Assembly (NCBI GenBank): GCA_022494885.1
Contig: JAGVSM010003475.1
Coordinates: forward strand, 1 to 64,000
Direction of reading: 5' to 3'
Length of the DNA: 64,000 bases
From: Micrasema longulum
Taxonomy: Eukaryota > Arthropoda > Insecta > Trichoptera > Brachycentridae
In this document: positions 52,875 through 64,000 of the stretch, in pieces
Numbering within the stretch: the stretch's first letter is position 1
Layout of the letters: each line of letters starts with the position of its first letter
The notes under the pieces: generated by a model
The model's database searches: none
What the model saw: only the letters and a program-made list of their open reading frames with translations
Told to the model about the DNA's origin: nothing
Program-made: the position numbers and the translations under genes

Positions 52875-53790
52875 TAAATATACAGCGGACCCGACAGACG
52901 TTGTCCTGCCCGAACATTGGCTTGCCAGCTTTTAGCTGGTTCCGCAAACTTTTTTTTGATATTCGAATTTTCCACCTACCGGGTCCAATTGTGAACTCAT
53001 GCTCAACGTGAATTTAGTTATTCCTTAACCGTCAGCCGGGTTTTGCGTGAACTTGACATTTAATTCGAAACCAAAAGAAATAAAAAGATAAATTACTGAT
53101 TGTATCGCAAAAATGTGCAAAAACTGTTCAGTTAAAAGAAAAAAAGCCTTTTCATTGATAAACAGGTACCTAGGTACTTGTTTATGATTTAATTGCAAAA
53201 CTAAAAATGATTCATATTTCTATATTTAATTTAAGTTATAACCTAGGTACTTACATAGGTTGAATTCCAAAACGTAAAATAATTCATTTTCAAATAAAGA
53301 TTTCTTTTTGCAAATGTCAAACTCCGCTTTCTGCCATAAGGGGTGTACTTTAGGTAGGAATGCAGTTTTCAAACATGTATGTATTAAATGTCAGTTTATT
53401 TTATTTTATCGTTACTGAAAATCTATTAAAAGGAAATAAATTATTAGAAATTATAAGGAGTGTAAGGAAAGAATTTGATGAGGATCCATAAAAAGCGAAT
53501 GCTGTTTGTAAGCATTCAAAAACAAAATGTTTTACACACAAAAAAAAACATCCTTCCATTTTTTTTGTATTTTTATACGCATTCTTGTCGAACGCAAACC
53601 TGATAGGTTGGTGAATAGAAAATGTATGCTTCTTACTTTTTTTTACGTATTAGGTTGAAGATTTTAATATTTACGAACACGCGCAGCGCAAAGACCTACA
53701 TTTCGTTGAAAACCGCACGTAAATCGGTTAAGCTGTTAAGGAGGAGTTCAGTGATATCACACGTACAGAAGAATTATATATGTTTATAAA
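52875..53790 (+). repeat. Dispersed repeat starting ACAGCGGACCCGACAGACG
   Basis: The opening phrase and the closing AATCGGTTAAGCTGTTAAGG followed by a TATATAT tail resemble a widespread non-coding insect repeat I have met before. I cannot name its class safely. Confidence 0.4.
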
Positions 53791-53954
53791 GGTAATAAAC
53801 ATTGGCTACCAAAACAAAAAAGTCCATAATAAATGACTCAATAAACATTCAATCAATATTTCGTTCGTCCATTTTTCTCGCTGTCGCATGTCGATTGGAA
53901 AAATTCTCCTAACGTCACGGGCACAATTAGTAGTACAAAGCTTACCTTTTCAGT

Positions 53955-54290
53955 ATTTCATTACATTGAGGAAGCTCACTAGTTTTTTATTTGTTAATGG
54001 ATTATCAAATTAAGTAAAATAACTTTTTTTTTAAATTTTGTGTATCGTATTATCAGCGCTATCATTTTGTAAAATTTTGCAATTTTTAAATAACTCTGCC
54101 TGAGGCGTCACAAGTTGACTACGGTGAGTTTTGCTGATTGGTGAGTTGGCTTCCCATAAACCAGAAATCCATCACAACATTCTGTCTTTAGTTCATTCAC
54201 CCGAACTAGTGACGTCATTCAAAGTAATTAATTTATTTTTTCATATATTTTCGAGAAACTTCGCCACACAATTAAAAGTTCTAGTTCTAG
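53955..54290 (+). mobile_element. CAATG-ended MITE, diverged copy
   Basis: CATTGAGGAAGCTCACTAG at the left; GTATTATCAGCGCTATCATT and CTAGTGACGTCATTCAAAGT inside. The right end is cut by the following LINE. Confidence 0.65.
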
Positions 54291-54299
54291 CTTAAGTTA

Positions 54300-54530
54300 T
54301 AGGTGTAGAGATGTAGAGATTAGCATTACCGACAAAATCAAGAAAGCAATTCCGCTTTGGTTTGGAAGTGTAGAGGGAATGGACGGCGAAAGAACGGACA
54401 AAAAGACTTACGATGTGAATTTTGATGGATGCTGAAAACGAGAAAGACCGAGAAAACTGTAGCATGACCAGATCAAATAATTTCTTGATGATAGACATTT
54501 CAAAAGCCGGAATAATCATAATGAATTTTG
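54300..54530 (+). pseudogene. LINE endonuclease-RT fragment
   Basis: Reads ITDKIKKAIPLWFGSVEGMD, RERPRKL and SRNNHNEF, same family as 39060-39620, badly decayed. Confidence 0.6.
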
Positions 54531-55045
54531 TAGATTTTAATTTTGCTGCTGATCTTCTTGTCAGGGTAATAACCCGTTAATAAAATAATAAAAATTTAAT
54601 TTGAAATAAACGGCATAAATTGCCTTTAATATATATTAAACATAAATATTTAAAAAAATACATATCTACTCATATAATAACAAAGCAAAAATGTATAAAA
54701 TTGCATAACTATAACAATAGTAACAAGTCGGTAAATACACATAAGCAACAAAAAATATTAACAAAATATAAATTTAAATATGAAAAAGCAAAAAGAAAAA
54801 CATTTTTAAACATAAAGAAAAGCTTAAAAATTATTTTGCGAAAGAAAAAAAAATCAGACTCATTTTGTAACTATCAAGTCAAGAACCAAATACATCAGCC
54901 TAGTCATCATACTGATTACCATATCTGTGGAGCCTAGGGATAGGCGAGTGCATGTGATAGTTGGTCCTAGAATCTCCAGAACAAAAAGAAGACCCGTGGG
55001 CGGGTATGTCGACCAGGTACGCGGAAACACACCAACTCGAGCAAA
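54531..55045. other. AT-rich DNA, nothing recognised
   Basis: A Lys-rich plus-strand frame at 54620-54937 follows from A-rich composition, not from a gene. Confidence 0.5.
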
Positions 55046-55049
55046 TCTA

Positions 55050-55245
55050 AACAGTAATACATGAATTGATCAAAAATTTATATTAGGTCAGTTAGGATTC
55101 TTCTATCGGAAAGTTTTAAAAGATTTGCTAAGGATCACAATTGATTATAATTTAATAAAGCAGCTGGAATATGTAGTTTAAAATTTATATATTTTAGAAA
55201 TTTCTTCTGGACGCGCTCAAGTAAATTACGCCAAGATCCCTAATG
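55050..55245 (-). pseudogene. LINE RT C-terminal fragment
   Basis: The minus strand reads NLLERVQKKFLKYINFKLHI then PAALLNYN and KLSDRRILTDLI, the Jockey-like pattern ERVQ..FL and RR..TDL. Confidence 0.6.
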
Positions 55246-55769
55246 AAATCAACTCTTTCAACTGTTGCGAGGTTCAACAAATAGTTTTAAAAATATGTAT
55301 GTAGTTGCTTAAACAAACGCTTTCTTAGCAATTCTTCAGTCCTCATATTGGTTTCCTGACATCCCGGTTATAAAGTAAATCATTTATAAACAGTTGACCG
55401 AAAACAAGTGAACCACAAAGGAAGTACGGTGATATTAGCGTCACACTGGCTGGTCGTGGTAGTGTCATTTGAGGTAGATGAGTGGAAAGTTGAAGAAGTT
55501 GTAGGGAAACTTTACCACTCGTACCTCCGTTCACGTCAAGTTAATTATACTTCAGAGTTAATCGTCAGAACTTTATGGTAGATATATTTATGGAACATGC
55601 AATAATGATGATAATATTTCATGAAATAATGTCAATCATTGTTAATTATTTATAATGCTCATTTTTTTTTAACACAAATAATATTCTAACCTAATTAATG
55701 GGCCAATAACGGAATTTCCTTAATTAACAAAAAATATTTTTTAATCGTTCGTAAGAAAATATACATATT

Positions 55770-56440
55770 TGACAATACTTTGAGTTTGTCTAAATTTTTG
55801 TAGACAACGACTGGATTCAACTCCTTTGGGAGCTGTTGGTATTAACATACTACAACAGAGATGAAAAACATTTAAGAAAAGTAAATATAGAAGTCTAAGC
55901 ATCTACAGGATTTATGACCCGTCATTGGCTGGTTTAAGTGGCCACTTTACACACTGTGTAACATTCACCATTCTGCCCATATTTGAGCATCTATATTCCT
56001 TTAATTCTTTCGTCTGTTCATGTTTGTGAAGTTACAGAGCTGAAACCTTATTAATGCTGGTGAGAAACATCTAATTTAATTATTTCACCTACATACTAGG
56101 CAACGCAAGAAAATTTTATTTTTTTCAATCTATACTTGTTCATGAAACAGGTGGATTTATCAACAATACTTTGAGTTTTTTCAAAATTTTTGAAGTTAGG
56201 ACTGGATTTAACTTCCTGGGCAGCTGTTGATATTTACATATTACAACAGAGATGAAGAACATTTAAAAGAAGTTAATATAGAAGTCTAGGCATCTACGGT
56301 GCTTATGACTGGTCATTGGCTGGTTTAAGTAAATTTTACACACTGTGTAACATTCAACATTCTGCCCATATTTAAGCACCCATATTCCTCCAATTCTTTC
56401 ATCTGTTCATGTTTGTGAAGTTAATATTCAAATTAATATA
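55770..56440 (+). repeat. ~385-bp repeat, tandem 1.7 units
   Basis: Two head-to-tail copies: GACAATACTTTGAG starts at 55771 and AACAATACTTTGAG at 56162, a 391-base step. Both contain ACTGGATT, CAGAGATGAA, TCATTGGCTGGTTTAAGT and ATTCACCATTCTGCCC (ATTCAACATT in the second). Confidence 0.8.
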
Positions 56441-57115
56441 TTCAAATTTAAATGTAAAATAAAAAAATAGGTTGCATTCATTTTTTTATTATTTTACAAT
56501 ATATGTACCCACTTTTTTACTATACTTATGTACGTAGTTAACTCGAAAACGTTTCATTAGTATGGTCCCATCAGTAAAATGTATAGATTAATCAAATCGA
56601 GAATATTAACGATACATTTATAAGAACCCTGGAATATCGTTTTGGTAACATTTAAAATGATTACGGCAAATATTTAATTTAATTTTATATATAATCATTA
56701 AAAAAGCGTCTTAAATGTGATTTAATTTATCTTTTTTAAATTCTTAATAATATAATTGGTTCGCCGACCTTTTACAAAATATTGGTTTCCGTTGTCCTCT
56801 TCGCTATACCAGATTAAATTCCCCTTTTAAAATACCTTAATATATTTTTATCAACAGTTAATTTGTTTTTTTTATTAATTGTTCATCATTTTATTGTTTC
56901 ATATTTTTTTCCATGTAAAAAAAATGTTTTTAAAGAAATCTTAAAACTTTTTTTTTAGTTGAAAAAAACTTTTATTGATTTCATTATTGTTAAAAATATA
57001 TTGACTCTTTTTAAAATAATTTTTGTTTAAATTATTTTTATATTGTGCACGCATTTAAAAAAAATAAGTCAAACAAAATTAAATGAAAATGTTTTATACA
57101 TAAGCATAAAAATGA
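56441..57115. other. AT-rich DNA, nothing recognised
   Basis: Very low GC, no paired ends. Confidence 0.5.
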
Positions 57116-57121
57116 TAAATT

Positions 57122-57225
57122 TACATCCACGTAACAAAAATGATCAAGATACTCAGCGGTTTTTGTATTAATGCAGTGCCCTTTGTACCATTAGACGAGG
57201 AAAGCAAATAATGATGAATTCAATA
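57122..57225 (+). mobile_element. SINE 3' part
   Basis: ACGTAACAAAAATGATCAAG, ATGCAGTGCCC and TACCATTAGACGAGGAAAGC, then AATAATGATGA. Confidence 0.65.
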
Positions 57226-57319
57226 ATATTAAAAATATATTAGGGAATCATAAAGTCATCTTTGTAAATAATATTAACGACTCGTTGGCTTATTACGTTT
57301 AGATTGATAGAAAAAAATG

Positions 57320-57700
57320 GCAAAACTTTTGCGGCTTCACGTTTCTTCATACAGACGAATTTCACTATTTTCTCCTTGGATTTTGGCACTAGAGAATATT
57401 TTTTTTTCACATACTATAGATATTGGCATGTCCATATCGTATTGTTTTTTTGATGAATTGTTCCTAATGGGAGTTAGGGCCATTCAAAAATCCAAAAAAG
57501 CGCCCGGTTTTATTTGCCTTCTTTGGGTGATCGGTATACGAATACGATAAATAATTTCGATAAACAGAAAAAATACAGACACAGAAAATTTTATTCTGAT
57601 ACTTTTTCTTTAAAATATAACCAAGTCGTTTTAGTTTTGCCGGGCGAAAACGGGACAGCGAAATTTCGATTTTAATTGTATCGCTGAGACATTTGCGAGC
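57320..57700 (+). repeat. Repeat family C, uninterrupted copy
   Basis: CACTATTTTCTCCTTGGATT, AAGCGCCCGGTTTTATTTGC and CGAAAACGGGACAGCGAAAT match the outer parts of 35695-36450. Confidence 0.55.
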
Positions 57701-57814
57701 TTGACAGAAAAACAAGGTTCAAACGCCTATTAATTAAAACTGAATAGCATTGCATATTCTCTTAACTAGTAAAAAATCGTATGGATTGCTATAAATGAGA
57801 ATCAATTTATTGCA

Positions 57815-58085
57815 ACGATGAGGGAAAATATTTTGGAAAACAGAATACGGAGGTCTCGGCATTTTCTTCATGACCTATCATTGGCTGGTTTAGGTGATCA
57901 CTTCACACACCGTGTAACATTCACTATTTAACCGTTATATTACCTTGATTCTCAAATATGTTATCGTTTGTGAATTCAAACACCTGAAACCTATTTTAAT
58001 GTAGGTGAGATTCATTTGCCTGAAAATTTTCACTTACTAGGCAACGCCTGAAAACACTTTTAAATTTTGAAACTTCTACTTATAC
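57815..58085 (+). repeat. ~385-bp repeat, diverged copy
   Basis: TTATTGCAACGATGAGGG, ATCATTGGCTGGTTTAGGTG, CACCGTGTAACATTCACTAT and ACTAGGCAACGCCTGAAAAC. Confidence 0.65.
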
Positions 58086-58089
58086 CGAC

Positions 58090-59460
58090 TAGATTAATAC
58101 ATATTTTACTCGTATGTCTGAATAATTATGTATATTTAGATATTTTTTTTATTTTAATTTTTATTATTTATTTATGGAAATCTAGAGTCATATACAATTA
58201 TACGGTTATAATATAATAGATACTTAAAACTAGACTAAAAATAAAGTCATTAATAAAGTCATTCAAGAAAAGAATTAGGAAAACCATAAATAAAATATTT
58301 GAACATATTTACCATTGTAAATTTAAAATAAAATGAAAATAAAATGAAAAAATAATATTATATTTACTTATCACTACTCACCCACGGTGACAATGCCCGC
58401 ATGCTGTCGCTGATTTTCTTTTTGAATTTATTATTATTCAAGTTGAAGATATCACTCGCATTGGCTTTAATAATATTATTAAATGCTTTTTCTATTGTAA
58501 ATAATTTATCCAATAAAGTATCTATCTACCTTCTCATACACGTGTATTTTATTTATTTTTTAACGTTTAAGAAACGTACGCATTCTTATAATTTACCCAA
58601 ATATTTAATTTTTAGGGCCATTTTCAACGAGTTGTAAATAACTCACTATAAGAAAATGGAAATACAGTTGGAGTAGTGTGAAATTCGAACCACGGACCAT
58701 TGGTCCCTGAGTCCAAGACACTAGCCGCAGAACGACAACCCGATTAAAAAAATAACTTATTGGTATTTATTTCGATGAACAAAAAGCATACAAAAATAAT
58801 CCACCTCTGCTGAAAGACAGTGAAAAATGAATTGCGTAAACGATTTTACGCATTATGAAAATGAACGTTTCTAATTCCGGACAGGAAATGATTTGAAGCC
58901 TTAATCTAGACGTATATGATCTAATTTATAATATTGTACAGTGAGTAGAACATATAAGACATAACTGTTTAATAGAGTGCTCGTATCAGAAGATGTAATA
59001 GTCTTCATGGTACAATTCTCATAATAAAATGTAATTTTCTCTCCGTGATTGCTGAAGTGATTCCGCGATTTATTTCTCAATAAAATAAAGAAATGTTTAT
59101 GTGATCTACAAAATAATAACGGAGTTATAAATCAGATTAATTATTCGTTAACGGTTCGTTAAACTGATACAGGTTAAATACATTGATAAATTAATTTTTT
59201 TTTTGTTACAATCAGATTGCCATGAAACATAATTGTTGAATCATTTTGAAACCTTTTATTTGACAGTTATTTATGTTATACGATATATTTTAAAGAGGTG
59301 TCTTTTAAAAAAAAAAACTACATCATATCGAATATGCTAGTCATATGATAAAAAATTTAGCGCCATAGATCTTTTTAACGAAAAAAAAATACTGTTTTAA
59401 AAATATATCTTAATTACGATAGAGACGTCATAAGAGCCAAATTTTTAGTTGCAGTTTTTT
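58090..59460. other. AT-rich DNA, nothing recognised except one tRNA-like piece
   Basis: 58672-58742 reads on the minus strand as a worn tRNA-like head (GGTTGTCGTTCTGCGGCTAG, GTCCGTGGTTCGAATTTCAC). The rest is unassigned. Confidence 0.4.
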
Positions 59461-59519
59461 TTTCGTTTTAATTATTAGTGTTCATTATTTTATTATTAAT
59501 TATATATATGTACGCGAAA

Positions 59520-59690
59520 GTATGTGTATTAGTGCATGCGTATATGTGAATGTGTGTATGTATGTGTATATATATATGCATGTTCATGTGTGCATATGTA
59601 TGTATGTATGTGTATGTATGTATGTATATATATGTATATATATATGGATGTGTGTGTATGTTTATGTATGTATGTTGTATGTGTACATTT
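59520..59690 (+). repeat. (TATG)n microsatellite
   Basis: Imperfect TATGTATG/TGTGTATG repeats over 170 bases. Long frames through it on both strands are artefacts. Confidence 0.9.
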
Positions 59691-59912
59691 ATAAACATTT
59701 TTACTTCTTTTTTTATTGTTTTATATTTACCAACTATTTCTTCTTCTTCTCTTCCTTCCCTATTTTCCCATCCCAATTCTTTTCACCCCTAGCGAACTGT
59801 ACGTTTTGTTTTTTGATTTTTTGTTCTTAAATGAAACCCATAATTGGTCATGTTATTTGTCAATATTCTTTATGCATTATGCAAATAAGTAAATAAATAA
59901 ATAAATAAACCT
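59691..59912 (+). repeat. LINE 3' UTR and tail
   Basis: Pyrimidine-rich (CTTCTTCTTCTCTTCCTTCC), ATAATTGGTCATG, then GTAAATAAATAAATAAATAA. Same family as 26180-26520. Confidence 0.55.
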
Positions 59913-59929
59913 ATTTTCATGTCTGCTCT

Positions 59930-60745
59930 CTAGCTGGAGCATAATTGTACCCATAAAGAGTCTTCAGGCATCTGTCAGCTAAAAATAAACTGATCAAATG
60001 GTATGTTATGCCAACGACGCAGCAATATTAACAGAAAACAAAAATAATCTACAGAGAATGCTCTAATTTCACCTTGCTTAAAACCATTAAATATGATGAT
60101 ATACGTTAGTAAAACAAAATTTTTAACCATATCAAAGGAGCCACTCAGACGCAAACAGATCATCGATAATGTACCTATTGAGTAAGTTATGCGGTTGACA
60201 TACCTTGGTGTAGAGATCTTCAGCAACAGAGACCTGTATAGTGAAGTACGACCACAGACCAATAAAGTCACGGCTCTAGCTGGTTGCTTAAAGACATATG
60301 AAGAAACAAATACATGCTAACTAAAAGTAAAATCAGGATATACAAGACATGCATAGGACCCATCTTGACCCACGGGATGGAAGTGAGAGCCGAAACGAAC
60401 AGGACAAAAAGCCTTCTCAGAGTAGCAGAAATGAGAACCCTTCGCTCCATCGCAGGAAGAACTCTTAGAGATTGGATCAAAAGTAAAACGATAAGTCTGT
60501 TTGTCTCACCTTTGGAAGAACCATGTGGACCGCATGGAAGATACCAGGTTTGCAAAAATCATTAAGTCTGAAAACCCCTGCAGCAAGAGACTACCAGGAA
60601 AGCCTTCAAAATGATGAAAAGACAGCTGGATGTCATTATCTCAGGACAGCCTACTATCACAAACAGGCCATACGATCTATACCAAGAGAAAGAAAAAAAA
60701 GAAGTAACAACGTACCCAAAAATCAGCAGTATTTACCAAAAAATT
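59930..60745 (+). pseudogene. LINE endonuclease-RT, core to C-terminus, broken
   Basis: VCYANDAAILTENKNNLQRM is the catalytic YADD region (here YAND). LTYLGVEIFSNRDLYSEV follows, then RIYKTCIGPILTHGMEVRAE, RTKSLLRVAEMRTLRSIAGR and TLRDWIKSKTI. Several stops and frameshifts; a beetle/hemipteran-type endonuclease-reverse transcriptase family. Confidence 0.8.
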
Positions 60746-60834
60746 GAAATCAATCTTTTGGCAATGTTTATAGAAATTAAAATAAATTCAGTGATTTTTT
60801 TTGTCTTTAACTAAATTGTTCGATTATATAATAA

Positions 60835-60930
60835 TTATTTTTATTTATTTATTATAAACGCCCAGGGGGCTTTTACATGACAGGTACAAAATTAAAATTC
60901 AATTCATAATGTGGGTACCTCATAAAGATA
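60835..60930 (-). repeat. LINE 3' end with hairpin
   Basis: On the minus strand: GCCCCCTGGGC hairpin, then TAATAAATAAATAAAAAT tail. Only the last ~100 bases are present. Confidence 0.45.
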
Positions 60931-61009
60931 TATTTTTTTTTTAAAGTCGAATTACTTTATGCTTTATAGATACATAAATAAAGATAAACTATTACATACA
61001 AATAGAAAC

Positions 61010-61170
61010 GTGATCAGACTGATACGATCTATATCGACTTCAGTAAGGCCTTTTGATAATATTTTCCATAAAATTTTCATGAATAAATTACATTTATTTG
61101 GAATATCTGGCATTATTTTAGAATGATTCAAAAGTAACTTGTCATCGAGAATAAAAATTGATAAAAGTAT
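61010..61170 (+). pseudogene. LINE RT catalytic-core fragment
   Basis: TDTIYIDFSKAF carries the first catalytic Asp of non-LTR reverse transcriptases. It is followed by a stop and, in another frame, remnants of LFGISG. Cut at the right by the ~385-bp repeats. Confidence 0.7.
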
Positions 61171-61174
61171 TCGG

Positions 61175-61740
61175 TTAAAATTAACAAATTACAACAGGGA
61201 TGGAGAATACCTTAAATAAGGGAATATGGAAGTCAAGGCATTTACAGGGCTTATGACCTATCATTGGCTGGTTTAAGTGGTCACTTTACATACTGTGTAA
61301 CATTCACCATTTTGCCTATGTTTGAACATCCATATTTCTTCAATTCTTCCATCTGTTGATTTTAGTGAAGTCAAAGAGCGGAAACCTTTATTGTTGTGAA
61401 GAGATTCATCTGACTGAATTATTTCACATACTAGGCAACGCATGAAAACAATTTTTCAATTTTAAAACTTCTTCTTGGACCAGTTGGTTTCATTACAATA
61501 TTTTAATTTGTCCAAATGTTCATAGACAAAAGACTGGATTTCACCCCCTCGGGGGTCATTAAGATTAACAAATTACAACAGGGATGGATAATACCTTAAA
61601 TAAGGGAATATGGAAGTCAAGGCATTTACAGGGCTTATGACCTGTCATTGGCTGGTTTAATGGCTGTCACTTTACACACTGTGTAACATTCACCATTTTG
61701 CCTATGTTTGAACATCCATATTCGGTTAAAGGTTAAAGGT
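61175..61740 (+). repeat. ~385-bp repeat, tandem copies
   Basis: TTAACAAATTACAACAGGGA starts at 61180 and again at 61565, a step of about 385 bases. The two copies are very similar across GGAATATGGAAGTCAAGGCA and CTTATGACCT.TCATTGGCTG. The second is cut short at 61728. Confidence 0.8.
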
Positions 61741-62500
61741 TGGAATCATGTGAAGAACCTCAGGGTTCTCATCTAGGTCCTGTGTTCTTTTTTTTCAACT
61801 TTAAAAAATATTATTTGAACCGTTTTATTTAGTTTTTTGAGTTTTTTCGGTTTTCCTCTTAATACAGTGTTTTATTTTTTCAAAGCATCAAAAACAAAAT
61901 AAATATATGTATATTATTTTATATGTGTACAATATTTCGTCAGTACTTTTTTTATTTTAATCTTAATAAAAAATAATGCCATAGCACCCGATGACAGACT
62001 ATTATCAAATAATTTATCGCGACAAACATGTTTTAATACTTGACATTTTTATTCTTATAATGTAATAATATTGTAATAATATGTGTATTTTATTGAATAT
62101 GTTATCTTGTACTTTTATGTTTTTAAAAGCCATGTAAGGTCTTGACTCTACTGCGACCCGTGTCCGTTTATTATAACTGATACCAGTAAATTTCGACCTT
62201 CAAGCCTAGGAGCCTTGGTCTTTAAACAGCTGGGCTCCCGAGTGGACGACGAGTGCTTTTATATCTATTGATAAATCTCCTCCTCTAAGTTAAAGTCCTT
62301 AAAATATCGAGCTATCCTTAAAATATCAAACATAGGCAAAATGGTATTAGGTATAAGAAGAGCGCTTCAACATCCTCAGGTTAAAACAGTGGTCTTTTGA
62401 AGATGCGACTAAGTTCCTGTTGGTATTTTTTTATATTTTTAAATAAATTAAATAATTACAGCAATCATTTGTCAAAATGTTTGTACACAAGCTAGGATTT
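61741..62500. other. Unassigned DNA with small repeat pieces
   Basis: 62323-62345 is an inverted snippet of the ~385-bp repeat (CAAACATAGGCAAAATGGT). 62140-62300 is GC-balanced without a recognised motif. Confidence 0.4.
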
Positions 62501-62504
62501 TACT

Positions 62505-62700
62505 CTCTTTTCTCTCGTTTCTTCTTTTTGCGGTGCCTTGTCAGGTCCCCCCGACGTTGGCAATCACTAAAGCAAAAGCATCTCGGTCCTGCACTTCTTT
62601 TATATTCCGCAGCCAGGATAACTGCTTATCGGATGTACTCGCCATAGTGATTCCTGAGAATTCCGTTGTCTTTTCTGGTTGATTTTTCCGTCGGGGTTAC
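62505..62700 (-). pseudogene. LINE RT C-terminal tail fragment
   Basis: The minus strand reads QLSWLRNIKEVQDRDAFALV then IANVGGT and a stop, close to the WLRNLREW...IANV ending of insect non-LTR elements. Confidence 0.55.
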
Positions 62701-62919
62701 CTTCCCTTAGCTGGTTGGTTCTGGTTTGGAGGCACTAGAAACTCGCCTTTCATCCTCTCGTGATCTGCTGTGATCACGCCGTTATGAGTTCCCATTGCTC
62801 AGGGTTCGCGAGTGGACGCTAAAGGGTAGGACTAGTCAGTAGTGTTGCCTGTGGAATGCAACTGGGCGTTCGCAGCATTTTATAGAATCACACCCTCCAG
62901 CAAGATGTGACTCACTGCG

Positions 62920-63070
62920 ACTCTACGTACAGTTTGATCCCCTAGGGAGTTTAAAAGATTGAAATTTATTGCAACAGAGAAAAAAAACATTTTTGAGAAG
63001 AGAATATGAAAGGCTAGGCATTTAAGGCTTTTGATTTGTCATTGACTGGTAAAAGTGGTCACTTAAATGT
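62920..63070 (+). repeat. ~385-bp repeat, diverged fragment
   Basis: CCCTAGGGAGTTTAAAAGAT, TTTATTGCAACAGAGAAA and AGGCTAGGCATTTAAGGC. Confidence 0.55.
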
Positions 63071-63184
63071 GTCGTAAACTCTGCTTATCAGAATCTCAAA
63101 ATAATCTCAGAATACCAAATTGTGTAAAGATTAAGGACAGTTATAAGCAGCATGTTTAGAATAAAATATTTGTACCAATAAAAA

Positions 63185-63905
63185 CATTGAGACTTATTTA
63201 TCAATCATTAGCAGAATGAGTTATTAGGTACGGTATTACCAGTTGGGACCTTTCTTGTAAAACCAACATAAAAAAAATTCAATCTTTACAAACCTCGGCT
63301 CTTAAATTAATTAACAAATCACTTAGAATTGATAAGGAAGAGGTACCCGAACTTTTTAAAAAGCAAGGGTGCCTGTCCGTAAATGCTATTCTATGGCTCA
63401 AATTTGTTACCAGATACCAATTCGATAGTAACTACCAGAAAATGTATTTACATTCCCATAATACAAGGTTAGCAGAACGTAAAAGCTTGTCAGTACCGAG
63501 GTTTGTAAACAAGTATGGCCAAAGAACACTTCATTTTACAATTACTAAAATTTTTAATAAGATTCCTAAGATGATTTTAAAAGAAAATGTTGCCGAAGCT
63601 TTTAAGAAAAAAAATATTAAATGGTTAATGTGTAACAAAGCTTTATATTGATTATCATTTAATGTCATCTATTCTAATTTTCATGAATAAATTTTATGTG
63701 AAAATAAGGTATGCTTTTAGTTCTTAATAATGTTTATATTACTTTTTAAATTTATATAACTTATCTGACGTTTCTCTTTGTAAAGGAAATATAAGAAATT
63801 TGCTGACAAGCCGGTTTCGTGGTTCAGTGGGTTTCATTATTTTTCCTTTTATATTTTCTGTTCATGTTTTTACCTTCTTCAATAAATATATATATAATTA
63901 AAAAA
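63185..63905 (+). pseudogene. Jockey-like LINE 3' end, best preserved frame
   Basis: One TGA at 63217-63219 is followed by an unbroken 143-codon frame (63220-63651): VIRYGITSWDLSCKTNIKKI, SALKLINKSLRI, LSVNAILWLKFVTRYQF and RFVNKYGQRTLHFTITKIFN. A 250-bp 3' UTR follows, ending TCAATAAATATATATATAAT. Confidence 0.8.
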
Positions 63906-64000
63906 AGGTTTTCCGTCTCTGATGCAATAAATTTCTATAAAATAATTACGATATTAAAACAATAAACTGTGCAAATAAACAGTTAATTAATATTTGTTAA

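Noticed and set aside
54620..54937. Lys-rich 105-codon frame
   Set aside because: A-rich DNA with no motif; composition explains it.
55770..56440. CRISPR-like or spaced direct repeats
   Set aside because: Units are ~385 bp, diverged and eukaryotic; there are no short regular repeats with unique spacers.
59468..59830. Long open frames on both strands
   Set aside because: They run through a (TATG)n microsatellite; the His/Tyr/Ile or Val/Tyr/Cys composition follows from the repeat.

Overview
The window looks like AT-rich insect nuclear DNA (most of it roughly two thirds A+T). The coding gene has introns, the non-LTR (LINE) families have insect-type reverse transcriptases, and there are mariner copies, tRNA-derived SINEs and TTAA-flanked MITEs. 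I cannot fix the order from sequence alone. There are no bacterial operons, no CRISPR array and no rRNA.

The one gene I can support fully lies on the minus strand between 19504 and 2530. It is a complete FBXL4 orthologue (F-box and leucine-rich repeat protein 4) of 13 coding exons. Every exon joins in frame with GT donors and AG acceptors, giving 1,893 coding bases and a 630-residue protein: an N-terminal discoidin-like region, an F-box near residues 280-325, then leucine-rich repeats. Family knowledge makes it the substrate receptor of a mitochondrial SCF ubiquitin ligase. Its introns carry LINE tails, a mariner, a SINE and a MITE.

The second coding candidate is a short, GC-balanced, acidic open frame at 37131-37388 (+) that I do not recognise. 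Everything else I can identify is mobile-element sequence, heavily nested.

Layout. 1-2529: LINE tail and two adjacent TTAA MITEs. 2530-19504: FBXL4. 19505-23150: intergenic, with a pogo-like remnant, a palindromic copy of a ~385-bp repeat, a GC-rich hairpin cluster and a 424-bp MITE with 40-bp inverted ends. 23150-36900: LINE ends, SINEs, copies of a CAATG-ended MITE and other repeats. 37131-37388: the small frame. 37630-43630: a broken mariner fused to foldback DNA, two LINE 3' coding ends and a 1.5-kb TTAA-flanked foldback element. 43630-49200: an LTR-like insert inside a LINE, a near-perfect 115-bp-arm hairpin and a CpG-rich island. 49200-64000: LINE remnants, tandem ~385-bp repeats and microsatellites.

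I found no convincing new biological system. The most unusual content is structural: several inverted-repeat elements of different classes, and a ~385-bp repeat that occurs both head-to-tail and head-to-head.
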